From Azophilus sp965221465 (GTDB taxonomy: Bacteria; Pseudomonadota; Gammaproteobacteria; Pseudomonadales; Azotimanducaceae): a stretch of DNA of 64,000 nucleotides. A model generated the notes under the pieces. It did no database searches. It had not been told where the DNA came from and was given only the letters and a program-made list of their open reading frames with translations. This document shows positions 59,609 to 64,000 of this stretch, piece by piece (positions within the stretch are counted from its first letter, which is position 1; each line of letters starts with the position of its first letter). The stretch is from contig OZ244892.1 in assembly GCA_965221465.1 (NCBI GenBank), forward strand, positions 248,001-312,000, given 5' to 3'. A program made the translations under genes and the position numbers.

Positions 59609-60496
59609 TCAGTCCGTTTCCACCAGTTCGAACAGGGTGCCGTCCGGGTCCGTCACCGTCATGCTGCGGCGGCCGTCGTACAGGGCGCCAGGGTGAACAT
59701 CCGGCGCAGCCAGCGGCGCTGCGGTAACCGCATCGAGATCGGGCACCTTGAAGGTGGTAATCGCCACGCCGGGCGGCAGCAGGCGCGCCTGCCTCGGCCT
59801 GGGTTCGGCCGCTTCGGGCATCTGGTCTACCTCGAGGAACACATCCTTGCCGTGCACCATGGTCGATATGGTATGGAGTTCGTCCATGGGCGTGCCGAAT
59901 GCCCTCGCGAGCATGGTATAGACGATCTCCATGGATTCGCGGCCGATGGCAAAGCCGAGATGCTCGACCATCCATCGCTGGCTGGCGTGCATGTCGCTCG
60001 CGGCCAGTACGTTGATGAACAGATGGTCGATGAAGCTCTCTGCTCTCGGCAGCGTGAATTCCGGCAGATCGCTGTTGATCTGGGTGAAATAGCAGATTTC
60101 GCCGTCCGGACCCTGCACCTGCATGGGGTGAATGGCATCCAGGCCCTCGATGCGACGCGGCGGCCCGATGATCTCGAACGGCGAATCGAGCATGCGTTCG
60201 TTGACGGCCAGCACGTCGCGCACACAGAACTCGAGCGCGGCCCACCCGTAGGTGACCAGCGGCACGAACCCGGGTACTGCGGGGGCCTCGACCAACCGCA
60301 GATAGATATCGGTATGCGATGCGGGCCGGAGTACGGCGAATCGGGCGCCGGCGGTACCGGGCGAACCCCAGCTTGCCGCCAGCGAGGCACCGACCTCGCC
60401 CTGTTCCACGGTTTCGTAATCGAGCCACCGTTCGTAGCGTTGGCGGCTCTGCGCCAGGTCGCATACCGAAACCGTACCGGCTCTCAGCAGGTGCAA
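59609..60496 (-). CDS. VOC (glyoxalase/bleomycin-resistance) superfamily protein
   Basis: This 295-residue protein has two VOC modules: residues 1-120 (LAQSRQRYERWLDYETVEQG, IYLRLVEAPAVPGFVPL, VQGPDGEICYFTQINS) and 135-290 (SFIDHLFINVLAASDMHASQ, VFLEVDQMPEAAEPRPRQA, MTVTDPDGTLFELVE). E and H residues at strand starts may bind a metal, but no specific enzyme can be named; dioxygenases and epimerases occur in this fold. The start is TTG 60496 with GGAGG upstream. It is divergent from the CoA-transferase operon across the ATTGTATACAAT palindrome. Confidence 0.75.
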   Translation of the reverse strand: MHLLRAGTVSVCDLAQSRQRYERWLDYETVEQGEVGASLAASWGSPGTAGARFAVLRPASHTDIYLRLVEAPAVPGFVPLVTYGWAALEFCVRDVLAVNERMLDSPFEIIGPPRRIEGLDAIHPMQVQGPDGEICYFTQINSDLPEFTLPRAESFIDHLFINVLAASDMHASQRWMVEHLGFAIGRESMEIVYTMLARAFGTPMDELHTISTMVHGKDVFLEVDQMPEAAEPRPRQARLLPPGVAITTFKVPDLDAVTAAPLAAPDVHPGALYDGRRSMTVTDPDGTLFELVETD

Positions 60497-60581
60497 GCTG
60501 TCGTCCTCCGATGTGTGAATTCCGAGCCCGGCGCGTCGATCGGCAGCGCGGGCAGTGCCGGGTCAGCGACGAACGCGAAAT

Positions 60582-60593
60582 ATTGTATACAAT
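60582..60593. promoter_or_regulatory. ATTGTATACAAT palindrome, GntR-type operator candidate
   Basis: The 12-base perfect palindrome lies 30 bases before the CoA-transferase ATG and 85 bases before the divergent VOC start. TTGTATACAA is typical of GntR-family (FadR/VanR branch) operators. Position fits repression of both genes. Confidence 0.65.
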
Positions 60594-60623
60594 CCGCAGC
60601 TTGTCCGGCCTTGACGCGCATCG

Positions 60624-61913
60624 ATGTCCACGCCTGCGACCGACAAACCTCTGACCGGCATCCGGCTTGTCGACCTGACGCACATGCTGTCGGGGCCCTA
60701 TGCGGGCATGATCCTTGCCGACCTCGGTTGCGACACGGTGAAGGTGGAGCCGCCGGGTCGCGGCGAAGGCACGCGGCGGCTGCTGGAGGGCGACCCGGAC
60801 TACTCGATCGGCGGCATGGGCGCCTATTTCTTCACCCTGAACCGCAACAAGCGGTCGGTCGCCATCGATCTCAAGTCGGCCGCGGGGCGCGAATTCTTCT
60901 ACGAACTGGTGCGTCATGCCGATGTGGTGCTGGACAACTTCTCCGCCGGCGTGACCCGGCGCCTGAAGATCGATCACGAAACGCTGGCGGGACACAACCC
61001 GGCAATCGTCACCTGCACGGTGACCGGCTTCGGCGAGGACGGACCGGACTTTCAGCGGCCGGCGTTCGACCAGATCGTGCAGGGGCTCGGCGGCGGCATG
61101 TCGATCACCGGCTCGCATGCCGGCGAACCGGTGCGGGCGGGCATCCCCATCGGTGACCTCGGTGGCGGCATGTTTGCGGTGATGGGCATCCAGGCCGCCC
61201 TGCTCGCCCGGCAGCGCACCGGCGTCGGCCAGCACGTCGATATCTCCATGCTCGACGTGCAGATCAGCCTGTTGAACTACATGGCCACCATGTATGCCAT
61301 GTCGGGGGACATCCCGGAGCCTATCGGCAACAGCCACTTCGTGCACACCCCGTACAACAGTTTCGCGACGGCCGACGACATCATTGTCATCGCTGTCATC
61401 GGCGATACCTTCTGGCCGCCGTTGCTGGACGTGGTCGACATCGATGCACTGCGCGACCCCCGCTTCGCGACGGCTGCCGCTCGGCTCGAGGAAAAGCCGT
61501 TCATCGAAGGGCTGATTGCCGAGCGGCTGAAGACACGGCCGGCGCGGGAGTGGCTCGACGCATTGGAAGCGGCGCGCATCCCCTGCGGCCGGGTCAACAA
61601 CTTTGCCCAGGCGCTCAGCGACCCCCAGGTGCTGCACCGCAACATGTTCGTCGATCTGGACCATCCGCTCGGGGGTGGTGCACGGGTGCCCGGCAATCCG
61701 ATCAAGATGTCGCTGAACGGCGACGAGTCCATGACGCCACCGCCATTGCTCGGGGCCGATACCGCCGAAGTGCTGAAGGAATGGGCGGGAATGCCTGCAG
61801 AGCGCATCGCTCGGGGAATCGCGGAGGGCGTATTGCAGCAGGGTGAGCGCCGCGGCGCCCCGGATAGCGGTAAGATGTCGGACGGCGCGACGGCATTGCT
61901 CCGTCGGGCATGA
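60624..61913 (+). CDS. CaiB/BaiF CoA-transferase
   Basis: This 429-residue class III CoA-transferase has GIRLVDLTHMLSGPYAGMIL, NRNKRSVAIDLKSAAGREFF, AFDQIVQGLGGGMSITGSHA and the catalytic Asp178 in AGIPIGDLGGGMFAVMGI, with VGQHVDISMLDVQISLLNY after it. It is the first gene of an operon with HMG-CoA lyase (15-base gap) and a MetE-like gene. This setting recalls CoA-transferase plus lyase pairs in dicarboxylic or methylated acid breakdown, such as itaconate or 3-hydroxy-3-methylglutarate. Substrate is not shown by sequence. Confidence 0.9.
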   Translation: MSTPATDKPLTGIRLVDLTHMLSGPYAGMILADLGCDTVKVEPPGRGEGTRRLLEGDPDYSIGGMGAYFFTLNRNKRSVAIDLKSAAGREFFYELVRHADVVLDNFSAGVTRRLKIDHETLAGHNPAIVTCTVTGFGEDGPDFQRPAFDQIVQGLGGGMSITGSHAGEPVRAGIPIGDLGGGMFAVMGIQAALLARQRTGVGQHVDISMLDVQISLLNYMATMYAMSGDIPEPIGNSHFVHTPYNSFATADDIIVIAVIGDTFWPPLLDVVDIDALRDPRFATAAARLEEKPFIEGLIAERLKTRPAREWLDALEAARIPCGRVNNFAQALSDPQVLHRNMFVDLDHPLGGGARVPGNPIKMSLNGDESMTPPPLLGADTAEVLKEWAGMPAERIARGIAEGVLQQGERRGAPDSGKMSDGATALLRRA

Positions 61914-61927
61914 GGAGAACCCACCGC

Positions 61928-62827
61928 ATGGACCATGTGATCGTCAACGATGTGGCTCCCCGGGATGGACTGCAGAACGACCCGGTCGCGCTTTCGCCTG
62001 CCGATCGGGTCAGGTTGATCGAAGGGCTGGTCGGCGCCGGCCTGCCGTCGGTGGAGGTGGCCAGCTTCGTGAGCCCGAAGGCGGTGCCGAAGATGGCGGG
62101 CGCCGCGGAGGTCGTGGGCGCCTTGCGGCCCGATGCGGCAGACTTCCATGCTCTCGTGCCGAACCGAAGAGGCTACGAACTGGCGCACGAGGCCGGTATT
62201 CGTTCGGTGGGGGTGGTGCTCTCCGCCACGGACACGATGAATCGCGAAAACATCAACATGAGTCTCGAGCAGGCCACCTCGGTTTGCACGGAAGTTCTGC
62301 AACAGGCGCGTACCGACGGTCTCACCGCCCGGGCCTACGTGGCCGTGGCATTCGAGTGCCCATTCGAAGGCGAGGTGGCGGACAGCACCGTGGAACGGCT
62401 TGCGGAGACGCTGTTTTCGGCCGGCGCCGATGAAGTGATCGTTGCCGACACCATCGGCGCGGGCAATCCGGTGCGGGCCAGGGCGCTCTTTTCCCGCCTC
62501 GTCGCCGCATTCGGAGCCAATTCCCTGGCCGCTCATCTGCACGACACCCGAGCCCTGGCGCTGGCCAATGCCTGGCAGGCCCTGGAATGCGGCATCCGCA
62601 GGTTCGATGCCTCCGCCGGCGGCATCGGTGGCTGCCCGTTCGCGCCCGGCGCGGCCGGCAACCTGGCAACCGAAGACCTGGTCAGCCTGCTGGATCAGGC
62701 GGGCATGTCCACCGGTATCGATCTGGCTGCGTTGTTGGCGGTCGTAGGCGATCTGGAGGCTCGGTTGGGGCGCCCCATCGGCGGCCGGTCGATGCCCTGG
62801 CTGCGCCGTCACCTGGCGGCAGCGTGA
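61928..62827 (+). CDS. mvaB: Hydroxymethylglutaryl-CoA lyase
   Basis: This 299-residue TIM barrel splits HMG-CoA to acetyl-CoA and acetoacetate, as in leucine breakdown. VNDVAPRDGLQNDPVALSPA holds the metal-binding Asp, SVEVASFVSPKAVPKMAGA follows, and ASAGGIGGCPFAPGAAGNLA contains the catalytic Cys of the HMG-CoA lyase signature. The ATG at 61928 has GGAGA ten bases before it; another ATG at 61910 overlaps the CoA-transferase stop. Related enzymes cleave citramalyl-CoA-like substrates, and the CoA-transferase next to it makes that a possibility. Confidence 0.9.
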   Translation: MDHVIVNDVAPRDGLQNDPVALSPADRVRLIEGLVGAGLPSVEVASFVSPKAVPKMAGAAEVVGALRPDAADFHALVPNRRGYELAHEAGIRSVGVVLSATDTMNRENINMSLEQATSVCTEVLQQARTDGLTARAYVAVAFECPFEGEVADSTVERLAETLFSAGADEVIVADTIGAGNPVRARALFSRLVAAFGANSLAAHLHDTRALALANAWQALECGIRRFDASAGGIGGCPFAPGAAGNLATEDLVSLLDQAGMSTGIDLAALLAVVGDLEARLGRPIGGRSMPWLRRHLAAA

Positions 62828-62837
62828 GGCGCGCGCG

Positions 62838-63962
62838 GTGACCGGGTCGAGCTGGCAGGCGGGCCTCTTCCCCACCCAACTGGTGGGCAGCTGGGTCAAG
62901 CCACAGTGGCTTGCGGATCACGATCGCGTCTACGGCAAGGAAGGCACCTGGTGGCGGGTTGCCGAAGAGCACCTGCCGGAAGCGCTGGACGACGCCGCGA
63001 GGCTGTCGATTCAGGATCAGAACCGGGCGGGCCTCACCTTTGCCACCGATGGCGAGGCGCGGCGCCAGACCTTCAGCGGTCACTTCTACGGCCTCGGCGG
63101 CATCGATTGCGACAACCCGGCGGAATTCACCAATTTTCAGAATGACATCACCGGCTGTCTGACCATGCGGCGCCAACCGGTGAACGTGGGCGGTGACGCC
63201 GAGGGCGCAGACAAGCCGCCGGCCATTCCCAAGGTGCTGTTTCCTGCGGTCCGGGAGCCGGTTCGCTGGTCCGGCCCGCTGGTCGTGGACGAGCTTCGGT
63301 TCCTGAAGCGCTACGCCGCCGGCCGCTGCAAGATTACCGTGGTCGGGCCGGTGACGCTGTCCTACCGCGTCGTCGACACGGGCGTGTACGCCGACCACGC
63401 AGCCCTGTGCCTGGCGATCGCCGATGCGCTCAACCGGGAATTGCGGGCGCTCTGCGAGGCGGGCGCCGACCTGATTCAGATCGATGAACCGGAAGTCCAT
63501 TTTCGCTTCAGCCAATGCCGCGATTTCGCGGTGGAAGCCATCGATCGCGCGGTTCGCGGCGTCGAGTCGGTGACCCAGGTGCATGTCTGCTACGGGTATT
63601 CGCGAAACATCGCCTTCAAGGCGCCGAGCCCGGTCTATCCGGATGCGGTGCGCCTGATCGCCGAATCCGACACCGATGCCATCCATACGGAATACGCACA
63701 ACCGGGCCACACGCCTGATTTCCTTTGTTCCGTCGGAGAGAAACCGGTGGCACTGGGTGTATTGGATCTCGACCCTGAAGGAGAGATTGAGGATGAGGAG
63801 GCAATCGTCGCCTGCGTCGAGAACGCCATGCAGGTCGTGCCGAAGGAACGCATCAGCCTGGCTCCGGACTGCGGCATGTGGTTTCTGGACCGGGAGTTTG
63901 CCGGCGCGAAGCTGGCGGCGATGTGTGGGGCAGCGCGGACGCTGCGTGAACGCCATGGCTGA
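62838..63962 (+). CDS. MetE-like C-terminal-domain methyltransferase
   Basis: This 374-residue protein matches the C-terminal catalytic barrel of cobalamin-independent methionine synthase, but lacks the N-terminal barrel (full MetE is about 750 residues). Zn ligands can be seen: His and Cys in VTQVHVCYGYSRNI, Glu in DAIHTEYAQPGH and the late Cys in ISLAPDCGMWFLD. VVGPVTLSYRVVDTG and GADLIQIDEPEVHFRFSQC are standard MetE-type blocks. The start is GTG 62838, ten bases after the lyase stop. Short MetE homologues use varied methyl donors or split methyl groups from small substrates. Confidence 0.85.
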   Translation: MTGSSWQAGLFPTQLVGSWVKPQWLADHDRVYGKEGTWWRVAEEHLPEALDDAARLSIQDQNRAGLTFATDGEARRQTFSGHFYGLGGIDCDNPAEFTNFQNDITGCLTMRRQPVNVGGDAEGADKPPAIPKVLFPAVREPVRWSGPLVVDELRFLKRYAAGRCKITVVGPVTLSYRVVDTGVYADHAALCLAIADALNRELRALCEAGADLIQIDEPEVHFRFSQCRDFAVEAIDRAVRGVESVTQVHVCYGYSRNIAFKAPSPVYPDAVRLIAESDTDAIHTEYAQPGHTPDFLCSVGEKPVALGVLDLDPEGEIEDEEAIVACVENAMQVVPKERISLAPDCGMWFLDREFAGAKLAAMCGAARTLRERHG

Positions 63963-64000
63963 CGGAGAACGGGCGACGGCGGGACCAGCCGGACTGCGGG
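63955..64000 (+). CDS. Start of next gene, possibly another CoA-transferase (partial)
   Basis: An ATG overlapping the MetE-like stop opens MADGERATAGPAGLR before the window ends. GPxAGLR is how many CaiB/BaiF proteins begin, and one heads this operon, but 15 codons cannot settle it. Confidence 0.35.
   Translation, partial: MADGERATAGPAGLR

Noticed and set aside
59532..61664. 710-codon minus-strand frame spanning the VOC and CoA-transferase genes
   Set aside because: It overlaps two well-supported genes in other frames and its residues (arginine-rich, low complexity) fit no family.

Overview
The window is GC-rich, densely coded DNA that I read as chromosome from an uncultured member of the Pseudomonadota, most likely a gammaproteobacterium. 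The grounds are three TonB-dependent outer-membrane receptors with typical plug regions, a Gram-negative style binding-protein ABC importer, a trifunctional-type PutA without its DNA-binding domain, and a cobalamin riboswitch/btuB/cobO group. Three CaiB/BaiF CoA-transferases, a phytanoyl-CoA dioxygenase, an HMG-CoA lyase, a pair of MaoC-type hot-dog proteins and several flavin oxidases suggest a heterotroph that breaks down varied organic acids and lipids. A fused CofG/CofH protein (FbiC) and two luciferase-like monooxygenases point to cofactor F420, which is uncommon in this group. The organism call is inference; no rRNA or tRNA is present to test it.

Layout. 1-5 kb: an F420-type oxidoreductase start, a double-length CoA-transferase, a decayed P450 fragment, a second luciferase-like oxidoreductase and a glutathione transferase in an overlapping pair. 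5-9 kb: a serine hydrolase, then a translationally coupled P450-sulfatase pair on the minus strand. 9.4-16.1 kb: a compact minus-strand sugar operon of binding protein, two permeases, ATPase and GH13 alpha-glucosidase. 16-24 kb: a phytanoyl-CoA dioxygenase, a large TonB receptor and a 1287-residue lipoprotein that joins FG-GAP/ASPIC repeats to a vanadium-haloperoxidase domain. 24.6-32 kb: PutA, two SnoaL-like proteins, alpha-methylacyl-CoA racemase, a nitroreductase and the MaoC pair. 32.6-36 kb: the vitamin B12 group. 36-46 kb: two MFS proteins, a DadA-like oxidase, an orphan HicB, an amidohydrolase and FbiC. 46-51 kb: a TonB receptor, a Tat-type amine oxidase and a DUF1838 protein. 51.6-59.6 kb: a likely amide/ureide catabolic set with two PuuE-type deacetylases, an isochorismatase-type hydrolase, an FAD oxidase, a degenerate double alpha/beta-hydrolase and a GntR/HutC regulator. 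59.6-64 kb: a VOC protein facing a CoA-transferase, HMG-CoA lyase and MetE-like operon across an ATTGTATACAAT palindrome.

The most unusual layer lies between and partly inside the genes. Three families of short non-coding repeats occupy most intergenic gaps. Family A has near-perfect 18-20 base terminal inverted repeats, an internal CATACT...AGTATG hairpin and at least seven full or partial copies. One copy directly abuts the B12 riboswitch, one short copy supplies the Shine-Dalgarno sequence and start codon of btuB, one lies upstream of cobO with a leader ORF, and one half copy is read in frame inside a CpcT-like gene. Family B (five copies) carries a CCCGGCGCGCCGGG palindrome and favours gene ends. 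Family C (two copies) has 17-base terminal inverted repeats, and one copy provides the last codons and stop of the haloperoxidase fusion gene. No transposase, CRISPR array, tRNA or rRNA was recognised.
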